From the NCBI GenBank assembly GCA_964242305.1, contig CAXTBB010000009.1, forward strand, positions 1 to 64,000: a stretch of 64,000 nt of DNA. The letters are read 5' to 3'. The stretch is from DATLGB01 sp964242305. Its GTDB lineage: Bacteria > Actinomycetota > Thermoleophilia > Solirubrobacterales > Solirubrobacteraceae. The position numbers and the translations under genes were made by a program. How positions within the stretch are numbered: position 1 is the first letter of the stretch; the number at the start of each line of letters is the position of its first letter. Positions 7,702 to 15,920 of the stretch are shown here, one piece after another. The notes under the pieces are model-generated. The model was not told where the DNA came from, made no database searches, and saw only the letters and a list, made by a program, of their open reading frames with translations.

Positions 7702-8916
7702 TTACTCCTCGTCGAGCGGGTGAAAGAGCAGGCCCGTGAGCACCTTCGGGAAGAAGTAGGTGGACTTCGGCGGCATCACCTCGCCGGCGGCGGCGACGGC
7801 GCGGATCTGCTCGACGGGGACCGCGCCGGTGAAGAAGATCGCGTCGACCTCCTTGTCGAGCAGCTTGCGCTTGGCCTCGGCGAAGCTGCGCGAGTAGTCG
7901 AGCCCGTTGAGGTGCGAGATGTCGTCGTCGGTCATGTGCAGCGCGCCCTTGAGGAGCAGCTGCTCGAGCACCGCGGTGTCGAGCGCGCCGAGCGGCCCGG
8001 GGGGACGCTCGGCCTCCAGCGTGAGGCGGTAGCCCTGCTGGTGGAAGGAGTCGGCGTACCCGAGCTGGATGCTGGTGACCCCGTCCCGCCCACCCGTCGG
8101 CTCGAGGTCGTCGATGTCGATCTGCGCGAGGTCCCAGTCGCGCATGAGGGCGTCGCGGAGGGCGAGCTGGCGCGGCTGGTCCTTGAGGTCGGTGAGCAGC
8201 CGGTGGGTGGGGAAGACGGTCAGGCCGGGGTCGTCGAGCGAGACCAAGCAGGCGAGCACGTAGCGGTGCGGGCCCTCGCCACCGATCTCCTCCGCGTACA
8301 CGCGCGCGGTCTCATAGCGGTGGTGTCCGTCGGCGATCAGCAGCTCGCTGTCTTTGAGCGCCTCCGTGATGGCCGGGTCGCCGGGGATGCGGAAGAGGCG
8401 GTGGCGGGTGCCGTCCTCGTCGGTGACGTCGGCGAACGGCTCGCGGTCTGTGGGCAGGTCGACGTGACCGTCGTAGAGGCAGAAGATGGGGGACAGGTTC
8501 GCTTTCGTCGCGCGGGTCAGGCGGAGGCGGTCCTCCTTCGGGCCGGGGTGCGTGCGCTCGTGCGGGCGGATGCGGCCGGCGCCGTACTCCTCCACCCGGA
8601 TGCGCGCGAAGAGGCCGGTGCGCGTGTACGGGTTGCCGTCGGGGCCCGTGTAGTCCTGCACGAGGACCCAGAAGGCGGGCTCGTCGTCGCGGACCAGCGT
8701 CCCGTCTTCGCGCCACGCGGCGAAGGTCTCGGCGGCGTGGCCGTAGGGGTCGTCGCCCTGGGGGAGGTCGATCTCGACGACGTTGTGCGGGGAGCGCTCG
8801 GTGAGCCGCTCGCGCTGCACGGCGTCGATCACGTCGTAGGGCGGGGAGACGACGTCGGCGATCGTCGTCTGCGCCGGGTCGTAGTGGAGGGCTCTCAAAG
8901 GGCGGACGTCGGCCAT
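7702..8916 (-). CDS. DUF1015 (SerK-like) family protein
   Basis: 404-residue member of DUF1015. Typical segments are the N-terminal VRPLRALHYDPAQ and DVVSPPYDVID, the central RPHERTHPGPKEDRL, and the hallmark LIADGHHRYETA. An archaeal member of this family phosphorylates free serine; bacterial members are uncharacterised, so serine kinase activity here is only a family hint. The start at ATG 8916 (MADVRPLRAL) is chosen by family alignment; 46 bp separate it from the divergent MFS gene. It is transcribed towards osmC with a 9-bp gap and may share that operon. Confidence 0.87.
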   Translation of the reverse strand: MADVRPLRALHYDPAQTTIADVVSPPYDVIDAVQRERLTERSPHNVVEIDLPQGDDPYGHAAETFAAWREDGTLVRDDEPAFWVLVQDYTGPDGNPYTRTGLFARIRVEEYGAGRIRPHERTHPGPKEDRLRLTRATKANLSPIFCLYDGHVDLPTDREPFADVTDEDGTRHRLFRIPGDPAITEALKDSELLIADGHHRYETARVYAEEIGGEGPHRYVLACLVSLDDPGLTVFPTHRLLTDLKDQPRQLALRDALMRDWDLAQIDIDDLEPTGGRDGVTSIQLGYADSFHQQGYRLTLEAERPPGPLGALDTAVLEQLLLKGALHMTDDDISHLNGLDYSRSFAEAKRKLLDKEVDAIFFTGAVPVEQIRAVAAAGEVMPPKSTYFFPKVLTGLLFHPLDEE

Positions 8917-8962
8917 CGCGGCGAAGCTAGTACGTCGGGACCGAGGCGTACGTTTCCGCCGC

Positions 8963-10204
8963 ATGGACCGGCGGTTCGGATGGCTATGGGCGGCGTACGC
9001 GGTGAGCACGTTCGGGACGTGGCTCGCGTTCGACGCGTTCCCGCTGATCGCCATCCTCGTCCTGCACGCCGGGCCCGCGCAGGTCTCGCTGCTGGCCGCC
9101 GCGGGGCTGGCGGTGGCCGCGGCGGTGGCCGTCCCGTTCGGGCCGTGGGTGGAGCGGCGGCGCAAGCGGGCGGTGATGATGGCGATGGACGGGCTGCGGT
9201 GTGTGGCGCTGTCGAGCGTCCCGGTGGCCTACGCGCTGGGGTGGCTGACCTTCGTGCAGCTGCTGATCGTCGCCGTCGTGGTGGGTGCGGCCGACATCGC
9301 CTTCCGCGCGGCCAGCGGCGCGTGCCTGAAGGCGCTCGTTCCGGGGGAGGAGTTGCTGCGCGCGAACGGGCGACTCGAGTCGACGTTGTGGACGGCGACC
9401 GCGCTCGGGCCGCCGGTGGGTGGCGCGGCGATCGGGGTGTTCGGCCCGGTGGTCACGGTGATCGCCAACGCGGTCAGCTTCCTGCTCTCGGCGCTGGGGA
9501 TCCGGGCGATGGGGGGTGATTCGGAACCGGGCGTGCGCGGCGCGCCGGGCGGCGGCGTGCTGGCCGGCTGGCGGCACATCCTCGGCAGCGATGCTCTCCG
9601 GCCCCTGTTCCTCAACACCGTGGCCGTCAACGGCCTGATCCTGGCCACGGCGCCGCTGCTGGCGGTGCTGATGCTGCGTGACCTCGGCTTCGCACCGTGG
9701 CAGTACGGCCTGGCGTTCTCCGTTCCCTGCCTGGGCGGGCTGGTCGGCGCGCGGGTCTCGCGGCGGGTCGTGCATCGCCACGGCCGAGACCGGGTGCTGC
9801 GCGTGGCGGGGACGCTGCGGGCCGGCTGGTCGATCGGGCTCGCGTTCGTCGGGCCGGGGCTCGCCGGGCTCGCGCTTGTCATGGTGCTCGAGGCGGGGAT
9901 GATCACCTGCATCGGCGTCTTCAACCCGGTCTTCGCGACCACCCGGCTGGAGGCGACGCCACCGGACCGCGTCGCCCGCGTCCTGTCCGCGTGGTCGGTG
10001 ACGTCCAACGCGACGGTGGCGGTGATGACGGCGGTGTGGGGGCTGCTGGCTGCGGTGACGAGCCCGCGCGCGGCGATCGCCGCCGCCGGCGTCCTCATGC
10101 TCGCGACGCCGCTGCTGCTTCGGTCGCGGTCGGCGCCCGTTGCGCCTGCACCCACGCCACCGCCGCAACCACGATCACCACGCCCAGCACCTGCGGCGCG
10201 CTGA
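8963..10204 (+). CDS. MFS transporter (MFS_3 / EntS-like)
   Basis: 413-residue integral membrane protein with about 12 hydrophobic helices and the MFS loop motif after helix 2 (PFGPWVERRRKRAVMM). Helices 4-5 contain LVPGEELLRANGRLESTLW, typical of the enterobactin-exporter-like MFS_3 group. The C-terminal tail is Pro/Ala-rich. The substrate is unknown; drug or siderophore efflux is the family norm. The last 110 bp overlap the convergent EamA gene, so the very C-terminus lies in shared sequence. Confidence 0.85.
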   Translation: MDRRFGWLWAAYAVSTFGTWLAFDAFPLIAILVLHAGPAQVSLLAAAGLAVAAAVAVPFGPWVERRRKRAVMMAMDGLRCVALSSVPVAYALGWLTFVQLLIVAVVVGAADIAFRAASGACLKALVPGEELLRANGRLESTLWTATALGPPVGGAAIGVFGPVVTVIANAVSFLLSALGIRAMGGDSEPGVRGAPGGGVLAGWRHILGSDALRPLFLNTVAVNGLILATAPLLAVLMLRDLGFAPWQYGLAFSVPCLGGLVGARVSRRVVHRHGRDRVLRVAGTLRAGWSIGLAFVGPGLAGLALVMVLEAGMITCIGVFNPVFATTRLEATPPDRVARVLSAWSVTSNATVAVMTAVWGLLAAVTSPRAAIAAAGVLMLATPLLLRSRSAPVAPAPTPPPQPRSPRPAPAAR

Positions 10205-11021
10205 GGACCTGGTCGAGCAGCGGCCACGCGACGATGGACGCGATCACTGGCTCCAGCGTCGCCACCACGCCGACCTGCGCCGCCGAGATGTGGCGCAGCG
10301 CGGTCACGATCAGCACGAACGGGATCAGCGTCCCCACGACGCCCACCCCGAGCCCGAGGAGGATGTGATCGGCGTCGTCGAAGAGGCCGAAGGGGAACGT
10401 CCACGGCGGGCGCGCGATCAGCCACACCAGGCTGCAGAAGCCGAAGCCCCAGGTCAGCGTCGTGCGGGCGTCGAGCGTCTGACCGGCCCGTTCCGACGCC
10501 GTCAGGTTGATCGCGAAGGTGACGCACGCGGCGGCGGCCCACAGCAGCCCGATCCCGTCGAGCCCGTTCGCGTCGTAGGCCTTGACCACGAGGAAGCTGC
10601 CGGCGACGCTGAGCACGCACGCCCCCCACAGCGCTCGCGCCGCCCGGCGGCCTTTGACGACGCGCAGCACGACCAGGATCAGCAGCGGCGCCAGGTACTG
10701 GATCGTCAGCGCCACGCCGATGTCCAGCCGCGCGATCGCCGCGAAGTACGTCGACTGCACCGCCGCCAGCCCCGCGATCCCCAGGAACGCCAGCCGTGGC
10801 ACGTCCGCGCGCTCCACCCGCAGCAGCTCCCGGTCCGTCACCGCCAGCCACCCGGTCAGCAGCACGAACGTGACCACCGACCGCAACTCCGTCAGGTGCC
10901 ACGCGCTCACCCCGTCGTCCAGCAGCACCCGCGCCATCACCCCGCTGACGGCGAACAGGGCCGCCGCCACCGCCGTCAGCGCGTACCCGAGCCTCGGCGA
11001 CCGGTCCACCACGCCGAGCAT
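10095..11021 (-). CDS. EamA/DMT-superfamily transporter
   Basis: 308 residues with ten hydrophobic helices in two five-helix EamA repeats (first about residues 12-150, second about 160-290). Typical features are TELRSVVTF near helix 2, YFAAIARLDIGVALTIQYLA in the first repeat and VVATLEPVIASIVAWPLL in the second. It probably exports small metabolites or amino-acid-like compounds. The 3' end overlaps the convergent MFS gene by 110 bp. Confidence 0.87.
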   Translation of the reverse strand: MLGVVDRSPRLGYALTAVAAALFAVSGVMARVLLDDGVSAWHLTELRSVVTFVLLTGWLAVTDRELLRVERADVPRLAFLGIAGLAAVQSTYFAAIARLDIGVALTIQYLAPLLILVVLRVVKGRRAARALWGACVLSVAGSFLVVKAYDANGLDGIGLLWAAAACVTFAINLTASERAGQTLDARTTLTWGFGFCSLVWLIARPPWTFPFGLFDDADHILLGLGVGVVGTLIPFVLIVTALRHISAAQVGVVATLEPVIASIVAWPLLDQVLSAPQVLGVVIVVAAVAWVQAQRAPTATEAAAASRA

Positions 11022-11054
11022 TCAAGCGTCCGATTCACATGAGAACATACGTTC

Positions 11055-11480
11055 GTGACCAAGCGGTGCGGGAAGTGTGGCGAGGAGAAGCCACTCGAGC
11101 AATTCCATCTGTCTCGCCGAGATGGGCGCCAGCTCTGGTGCAAGGCGTGTCGAAAGCTCTATGACGCCGAATATCACCGCAGGACGCTGGATCGTCGTCG
11201 TGCGGCTTGGCCGGAGAAGAAGCGGCTGTTCCGCGAGTGGTACTGCGCGCTCAAGGAGGGTAAGCCATGCGCAGACTGCGGCGGATCCTTCCCTCCGGAC
11301 GCCATGCATTGGGACCATCTGCCCGGGATGGACAAGCGAGGCGACGTTGGAAACATCGCTCGCAACCTGAACCGCAACGCCGTGCTCGCTGAGATCAAGA
11401 AATGTGAACTCGTGTGCGCGAACTGCCATGCCGTCCGTACCATGGTCCGACGAGAGCGGGGCGTGGCGCAGCCTGGTTAG
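11055..11480 (+). CDS. Small HNH-type endonuclease-like protein running into tRNA-Pro
   Basis: 141-residue protein, GTG start at 11055. The N-terminus has a zinc-ribbon-like CGKCGEEKPLEQF and CKAC pair. The C-terminal part has an HNH-type metal finger: CADCGG, HWDHLPG, an Asn-rich NIARNLNRN segment and CELVCANCHAVR. Such proteins are often selfish or phage-derived nickases. The last eight codons (24 nt) lie inside the tRNA-Pro gene, so the C-terminus is dictated by tRNA sequence. It opens the mobile-element-rich patch and may be a homing-type gene associated with the tRNA. Confidence 0.75.
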   Translation: MTKRCGKCGEEKPLEQFHLSRRDGRQLWCKACRKLYDAEYHRRTLDRRRAAWPEKKRLFREWYCALKEGKPCADCGGSFPPDAMHWDHLPGMDKRGDVGNIARNLNRNAVLAEIKKCELVCANCHAVRTMVRRERGVAQPG

Positions 11481-11531
11481 CGCGCAGCGTTTGGGACGCT
11501 GAGGCCGCGGGTTCGAATCCCGCCGCCCCGA
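11457..11531 (+). tRNA. tRNA-Pro (TGG anticodon)
   Basis: Full cloverleaf of 75 nt. The acceptor CGGGGCG (11457-11463) pairs with CGCCCCG (11524-11530), with discriminator A. The D-arm is followed by anticodon stem CAGCG/CGCTG around loop TTTGGGA (anticodon TGG at 11492-11494) and T-stem GCGGG/CCCGC with loop TTCGAAT. CCA is not encoded. The 5' part overlaps the HNH reading frame. Confidence 0.96.
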
Positions 11532-11539
11532 TTTCGGCA

Positions 11540-11559
11540 CCTCACTCCGTGTGAGGTTT
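11540..11559 (+). terminator. Probable intrinsic terminator of tRNA-Pro
   Basis: Perfect 6-bp stem CCTCAC/GTGAGG with a 5-nt loop, followed by TTT, nine bases after the tRNA. The T-run is short, as usual in high-GC actinobacteria. Confidence 0.6.
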
Positions 11560-11712
11560 CCGGTTTGCGTAGAGAATCCGCTCGCAAAGGCATCGTGCCG
11601 TGCCATATGCGTTCACGCGAACCGCCGTGATGTCGTTTGCGGGTTCACACCACCCCGGTTAGGCCGCTACGCGCTCTCGCCCGCGAACGGCTTAGTCCAG
11701 GACCGCGACGCA

Positions 11713-11740
11713 GCTGTTGCTTTCAGGCGAAAGCAACAGC
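11713..11740. repeat. Perfect 12-bp stem-loop, related to the copy near 15.88 kb
   Basis: Arms GCTGTTGCTTTC and GAAAGCAACAGC around loop AGGC. The first 19 nt recur exactly, in inverted orientation, at 15882-15900. It lies 18 bp left of the first IS3 element. Most of the surrounding 11560-11758 stretch holds no gene that I can recognise. Confidence 0.75.
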
Positions 11741-11796
11741 CCGCGGCAGTAGTTGCTCTGAGCCAGGCTGAGTTTGGCGGAGGCCTCGAAGCCAGG

Positions 11797-12132
11797 ATGA
11801 TCTGTCCTGGAGGAAGTCGAGGATCTACAGATGCCCCGTCCACGAAGTACTCAGACGAGCTGCGAGAGCGGGCCGTCCGGCTGGTCTTTGAGAGCGGCCG
11901 CCTGATCGCGCATGTCGCGGCCGATCTCGGGATTCACCGGGAGTCGTTGCGCGGCTGGGTCCGCCAGGCCGAGGCCGACGGCGGCCAGCGCCGCGACCGG
12001 TTGACAACTGACGAACGCGAGCGACTGAAGCTGCTCGAGCGTGAGAATCGCGAGCTCAAGAAGGCCAACGAGATCTTGGAGTCGGCGTCGGTGTTTTTCG
12101 CGAAGGAGCTCGACGGGACCCCGCGGAGGTGA
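11797..12132 (+). pseudogene. IS3 orfA (HTH protein) with probable start-proximal frameshift
   Basis: Encodes the transposase HTH and leucine-zipper part: KYSDELRERAVRLVFESGR, then a helix-turn-helix ending RESLRGWVRQAE and a coiled coil LLERENRELKKANEILESAS. The expected start MPRPRKYSDEL can be rebuilt only by adding one A after 11845: ATG 11831 has a good GAGGA site 8 nt upstream but reads MPRPRSTQ in the wrong frame. As it stands only the upstream ATG 11797 is in frame. The stop at 12130-12132 overlaps the orfB GTG as GTGA. Confidence 0.7.
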
Positions 12133-13033
12133 GCGCGTTCATCGACTGCGAGCGCGAGCGCTTCTCTGTCGAGCTCATCTGCAGCACGCTCGGGGTGTCA
12201 GCTTCGGCCTACTACCGGCGCGCCACCGGGGCGCGCTGTGAGCGCGTCGTCGGCGACGAGCGACTGCTCGAGCAGATCCGCCAGACGCATGCTGCCAACT
12301 ACTTCGCCTATGGCTACCGGCGGACCTGGAAGGCGCTACTGCGCGAGGGCGTCGACGTCGGCCGCGATCGCGTCAAGCGGCTGATGCGTCGCGAGGGCAT
12401 CCAGGGCGCTAAGCGCCGCGGCAAGCCATGGCGGATCACGATCTCAGACCCCACGGCGCTGCGGTCACCGGATCGCGTGAACCTCGACTTCACCGCCTCA
12501 GGGCCCGACCGGCTAGGGGTGGCGGACTCACCTATCTGCGTTGCCACGAGGGCCTGGTGTTCTTCTCGTTCGTCATCGATGTCTTCAGCCGCAAGATTGT
12601 TGGCTGGCAGTTCGCGTCGCACATGCGCACCGATCTCGTCCTCGACGCGCTCAGGATGGCGCTTTATCAACGCCGCCCGGGCGCTGACGTCGAGCTCGTC
12701 CACCACAGCGATGCCGGCTCTCAATACACGTCATGGGCCTTCACCCAGGTCCTCGACGACCACGGCGTCCTCGCGTCGATCGGATCGGTCGGTGACGCCT
12801 ACGACAACGCGCTCGCCGAGAGCTTCGTCGACTCCTTCAAGACCGAACTGATCGCTGATCGCGTCTGGCGCACCCGGACGCAGCTCGAGCTGGCGATCGT
12901 CGAATACGTCGGCTGGTTCAACCACGCCCGCCTACACGAGAACCTCGGCGTTCTGCCGCCCACCGAGTTCGAAGAACAGGCACTCTCGGCCATGACGGAC
13001 CAGGGGCCGGCTACGCCGGCATTAGACAAATAG
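12129..13033 (+). pseudogene. IS3 orfB (DDE transposase) with internal frameshift
   Basis: The first 130 or so codons (ELICSTLGVSASAYYRR, then YGYRRTWKALLREGVDVGRD) are in one frame. Near 12526 a 1-nt deletion shifts the DDE core: restored, it reads RLGVADLTYLRCHEG, FFSFVIDVFSRKIVGW, HHSDAGSQYTSWAF and YDNALAESFVDSFKTE, giving Asp-Asp-Glu in IS3 order. The usual Trp before VAD is Gly. Two lesions in one element argue for genuine decay rather than programmed -1 frameshifting. Confidence 0.8.
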
Positions 13034-13081
13034 AACTAGGAAACCAATCCAAACGGTCTCCGTCGAACCCAGCCCGGCTCA

Positions 13082-13398
13082 AACGCCGTCCACCGTGACG
13101 TGGTCACGGTTGTATTCCAAGAGATTGACGACCGTGTGCGGGCTATCGACGCCCGTCAGAGACGACAGATCGAAGCAGAGGACAGAGCCAAATCAGTCAC
13201 GCAGCTTATGCGCCAATCCCGAAGGACGCATGGGCCTCGATGATCGCCCGCATCGTCGAATCCGGCTGGTACATGGAAGAAGAGTCCATCGGCTACGACC
13301 TGCTTCGCTACAACTTCACGAAGAACGGCTTCGCGGTTCAGGCCACGAATCAAGACGATCCTGACGCAGTATGGAAGCGGCTGGTCAGCGCCGTCTAG
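13082..13398 (+). pseudogene. Truncated ORF fragment adjoining IS copy 1
   Basis: Immediately after the IS right end one frame is open and protein-like (VVFQEIDDRVRAIDARQRRQ, then IEAEDRAKSVTQLM), then ends. Another frame continues as AAYAPIPKDAWASMIARIV, ESGWYMEEESIGYDLLRYN and FTKNGFAVQATNQDDPDAVW to a stop at 13396-13398. It looks like the 3' end of a small gene cut by the IS and frameshifted. The family is not recognised. The only ATG of the second part is 13240. Confidence 0.4.
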
Positions 13399-13464
13399 CC
13401 GAGAGTTGCTGTGGCAAATCCAGCAAACCTCGGGTCCGGCCGCGAGGCGGAATGTCCATTGTTG

Positions 13465-13484
13465 CTGCTGCCTCATAGCAGCAG
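13465..13484 (-). terminator. Stem-loop downstream of the orphan membrane gene
   Basis: 7-bp perfect stem CTGCTGC/GCAGCAG with a 6-nt loop, 5 bp beyond the stop of the minus-strand gene at 13490. It may terminate that gene. It resembles the other stem-loops in this patch. Confidence 0.4.
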
Positions 13485-13489
13485 TGCCC

Positions 13490-14263
13490 TCAATCGCGTC
13501 GAGACCGGCCCCACGCGAGGCAAAGGTCAGGCGGAGTATCAAATCGCCCCCGCTGACTGAGGTAGCCAATCTCTACCGAGCGGATCAATCGCTTGCACGC
13601 ATCGGGGGTGACGGCATCCCTGGCGACATAGGCGTCGAGATCCGCGGCGGCTGTGAAATTCGCTGAAAAGGTTCCCTCGGCGCCGTAGTCGGCACGGAAG
13701 TCGTAGAAGGCGAAGCCACCATCCACGTCCCCGTCCAAGTCCGAGTAACCAAATCCGCCGTACTTCCTGGCCGCATCGCTGACTCGCGCCTCGCCGAGCA
13801 GTAGGCCTCGCGGTAACGACACGTAGAGGCCTCTGCGCTCCAGATTGACCTGCATGGTCTGAACCGCAGGCACCCGACCTGCTGCCTGCACTATCAATCG
13901 GATGCCCCGCCACCTCCATTCGTAGGTGGCTTGTTTGCCCTCCTCTGAGACGGTCCGTTTGGCCGCCCCTGCGAAGAGAGAATTGACATCGCTTACGGGC
14001 GTCCCGACCTCAATGCCTAGAAGCGAGAAGTCACTCGACGACTTCCGCGGCCTGAAGCGCGGATCTTCGGTTACATAGTCGCTGATCGGCAATTCGCGGA
14101 CGGGCGGGTTCCCCGACTTGGAGGCGCTTAGCTTCGCCGCATGCGGCTGGGTTACGAAGAGGGTTACGACGGTGCCGATGCCGAGGAGCACTACGCCGCT
14201 GAGCAGCGAGTGGCTGTTCAGGAAGGCCCAGCCCCGTTGGAAGATCGACTGCTCGTCCAGCAC
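13490..14263 (-). CDS. Hypothetical membrane-anchored protein
   Basis: 257 residues. One transmembrane helix lies near the N-terminus (about 18-37, LLSGVVLLGIGTVVTLFV), followed by an extracytoplasmic domain with alternating hydrophobic and Gly/Asp segments (KYGGFGYSDLDGDVDGGFAF) and a C-terminal cysteine pair (VTPDACKRL, PPDLCLAW). The family is not recognised. Codon use is noticeably less GC-biased than in flanking genes, and it lies between two IS elements, so it is probably horizontally acquired. Confidence 0.55.
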   Translation of the reverse strand: MLDEQSIFQRGWAFLNSHSLLSGVVLLGIGTVVTLFVTQPHAAKLSASKSGNPPVRELPISDYVTEDPRFRPRKSSSDFSLLGIEVGTPVSDVNSLFAGAAKRTVSEEGKQATYEWRWRGIRLIVQAAGRVPAVQTMQVNLERRGLYVSLPRGLLLGEARVSDAARKYGGFGYSDLDGDVDGGFAFYDFRADYGAEGTFSANFTAAADLDAYVARDAVTPDACKRLIRSVEIGYLSQRGRFDTPPDLCLAWGRSRRD

Positions 14264-14351
14264 AGGCCGAAACTACCGGCCGGCGGATGTCGGAGCTGGT
14301 AGCCGGCTTGCATCTCCGGCCGCGCCATGCTGCTTCCGCCCGAGGCCGGCA

Positions 14352-14377
14352 CTTCTGCTTGTGCCTCCAAGCAGAAG
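14352..14377. repeat. Perfect 10-bp stem-loop
   Basis: Arms CTTCTGCTTG and CAAGCAGAAG with a 6-nt loop, in the 170-bp non-coding stretch between the orphan membrane gene and IS copy 2. It shares the pattern of a pyrimidine-rich left arm and short GC-rich loop with the stem-loops at 11713 and 15876. Confidence 0.6.
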
Positions 14378-14481
14378 CGACGGACTGAATCGTTCCGCTG
14401 CTGCTTTTCATCTGTGGCGGTAGCGAGCCAGCTGGAGTTCCCCCGGTTCGTCGGACACGGTTGAGCTTTCGGGGTCATCTT

Positions 14482-15510
14482 CTAGTCGATCTTCTCTGTA
14501 TGTATGCCGGCGAAGCCGGCCAGATCAGAAGGTGAGGCGCTCAGAGAGGCCGTCTGTTCGAACTCGACGGGTGACAGCATCCCGAGCGTGGAGTAACGAC
14601 GCCGGGGGTCGTAGAGGCCTCGATGTACTCGAAGACCTCGCTGGTGAGCTCGCGCCGGGTCGGCCAGCTCGAGCGATGGACGAGCTCCTTCTTGAGCGTG
14701 GCGAAGAAGCTCTCGGCGACGGCGTTGTCGTAGCAATCGCCTTTGGAGCCCATCGACTGGGCGATGCCGGCGTCGCGGCAGGCCTGCCCGAATCCCAGCG
14801 CCACGAACTGACTGCCCTGGTCGCTGTGGAACACCAAACCGGGCTGGGGCCGGCGCCGCGCGAGCGCCATCTGCAGCGCATCGACGACGAGCTCGGCGCG
14901 CATGTGATCGGCCATCGGGCAGCCGACGATGCGGCGACTGAAAGCGTCCTGGACGGCGGCGAGGTAGAGCCAACCCTGCCAGGCCGGCAGGTAGGTGATG
15001 TCGGCGATCCAGAGCACGTTCGGCGCGGCCGGCCGGAAGCGCCGCTCGACGAGGCCGTCGGCGACGCGGACGCCCGGCACTCGGACCGTCGTTCGGCCCT
15101 TCTTGCGCGGCACCAGGCCGCTGATGCCGACGCCGATCTGGGACTGCAGCTCGTATGCGAGGCGCGGCGCGCGATAGCCGCCATAGCTTTCGCCGATCAC
15201 ATATTNNNNNNNNNNGCACCAGGCCGCTGATGCCGGCCTCGCGCATCAGCCGCTCGACGCGCTTGCGGCCCACGCGAATGCCGTGCGCGATCCGCAGCTC
15301 GGCATGGACGCGAGGCGCTCCGTAGACCTTGCGGTTGGCCGCCCAGATCTGCTTGATCTTCTCGACCAGCCACGCGTCTGACAGGGCACGATCCGACGGC
15401 GGGCGACTGGTCCATTCGTAATAGCCCGAGCGGCTCACGCCGAGCAGCTCGCAGCAGACAGAGACCGGGGTGCTGGCCTTCTCCGCCGAGATGAACCGGT
15501 AGCTGCTCAC
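14482..15510 (-). pseudogene. IS3 orfB transposase, chimeric at a gap and frameshifted
   Basis: GTG start 15510 overlaps the orfA stop as GTGA. N-terminal ELLGVSRSGYYEW and YGAPRVHAELRI, then REAGISGLV just before the gap. After the gap come VLWIADITYLPAWQGWLYLA, FSRRIVGCPMADHM, FHSDQGSQFVAL and CYDNAVAESFFATLKKELV, giving the DDE triad. Near 14612 a 1-nt loss moves the end (STLGMLSPVEFEQTA) out of frame. Removing 15110-15215 would restore a continuous GISGLVPRKKGR, so the middle is an assembly insert. Confidence 0.75.
15206..15215. other. Assembly gap (10 N) within IS copy 2
   Basis: Ten Ns. The 20-mer GCACCAGGCCGCTGATGCCG occurs at 15110-15129 and again right after the gap at 15216-15235, the expected trace of two contigs both ending in copies of a repeated IS. 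Confidence 0.95.
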
Positions 15511-15800
15511 CGGATCTCGGTCTCTGCTGCGAAGAAGGCCGCGGCTCGCTTGAGCAGATCGCGCTCCTGTTTCAGACGCGCGTTCTCGCGCCGCAACCGC
15601 TGCAGCTCATCGAGCTCAGAGCTCGTGGGGCCGTCGTCGCGCTCGTGGCGATCGCGCTGGTCCTGACGGCGCCAGTTTCTCAGCGTCTGCTCCGAACAGC
15701 CCAGCGCCTCGGCCAGCTCACGCGGCGTGCGCCCAGCCCGCAGCATCTGCACCGCCTCCCGCCGAAACTCATCCGGATTCGCAGGTCTCGTCTTGGGCAT
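15507..15800 (-). CDS. IS3 orfA (transposase HTH subunit)
   Basis: 97 residues, intact. KTRPANPDEFRREAVQML leads into a helix-turn-helix (PRELAEALGCSEQTLRNWRR) and a C-terminal leucine-zipper coiled coil (LQRLRRENARLKQERDLLKR) ending AAAFFAAETEIR. ATG 15800 is preferred over 15809 because AAAGGA lies about 8 nt upstream of it. It needs orfB as a frameshift or coupled partner; its own orfB is broken. Confidence 0.85.
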   Translation of the reverse strand: MPKTRPANPDEFRREAVQMLRAGRTPRELAEALGCSEQTLRNWRRQDQRDRHERDDGPTSSELDELQRLRRENARLKQERDLLKRAAAFFAAETEIR

Positions 15801-15875
15801 CCCAGACATCCTTTCGCGGCTCGCGCTCGCAAGCCATCAGATGTCCGGAAAGCGGGGGAACTCCACTCGGAGAGT

Positions 15876-15897
15876 GTTGCGTTCGCCTGAAAGCAAC
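15876..15897. repeat. Stem-loop sharing sequence with that at 11713
   Basis: Arms GTTGCGTTC and GAAAGCAAC (one mismatch), loop GCCT, 10 bp outside the left end of IS copy 2. Read on the minus strand, 15900-15882 is GCTGTTGCTTTCAGGCGAA, identical to 11713-11731. Confidence 0.65.
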
Positions 15898-15920
15898 AGC
15901 CGCGCAGGGGGGAGACCAGA

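Larger units (their letters stand above)
11759..13081 (+). mobile_element. IS3-family insertion sequence, decayed copy 1
   Basis: 1323-bp element bounded by imperfect terminal inverted repeats of about 25 bp (20 matches). The left end begins TGAGCCAGGCTGAG at 11759; the right end, read inward, begins TGAGCCGGGCTGGG at 13081. It contains IS3-type orfA and orfB. No 3-4 bp target duplication is seen (GCTC before, AACG after), consistent with an old or rearranged copy. Both transposase frames carry single-base lesions, so it is presumably immobile. Confidence 0.85.
14433..15865 (-). mobile_element. IS3-family insertion sequence, copy 2 (with assembly gap)
   Basis: About 1433 bp in the present assembly, with inverted terminal repeats: the right end starts TGGAGTTCCCCCGG at 14433, and the left end read inward starts TGGAGTTCCCCCGC at 15865, both continuing to CGGACA. 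It encodes orfA and orfB on the minus strand. Flanking triplets (AGC, CTC) do not match, so no target duplication is evident. An N-run and a duplicated 20-mer show that two IS copies were merged during assembly. It is a different IS3 lineage from copy 1. Confidence 0.85.

Noticed and set aside
12040..12135. Programmed -1 frameshift between orfA and orfB of IS copy 1
   Set aside because: No clear A6G-like slippery run is seen in the overlap; the GTGA overlap suggests coupling instead, and both frames have separate lesions.
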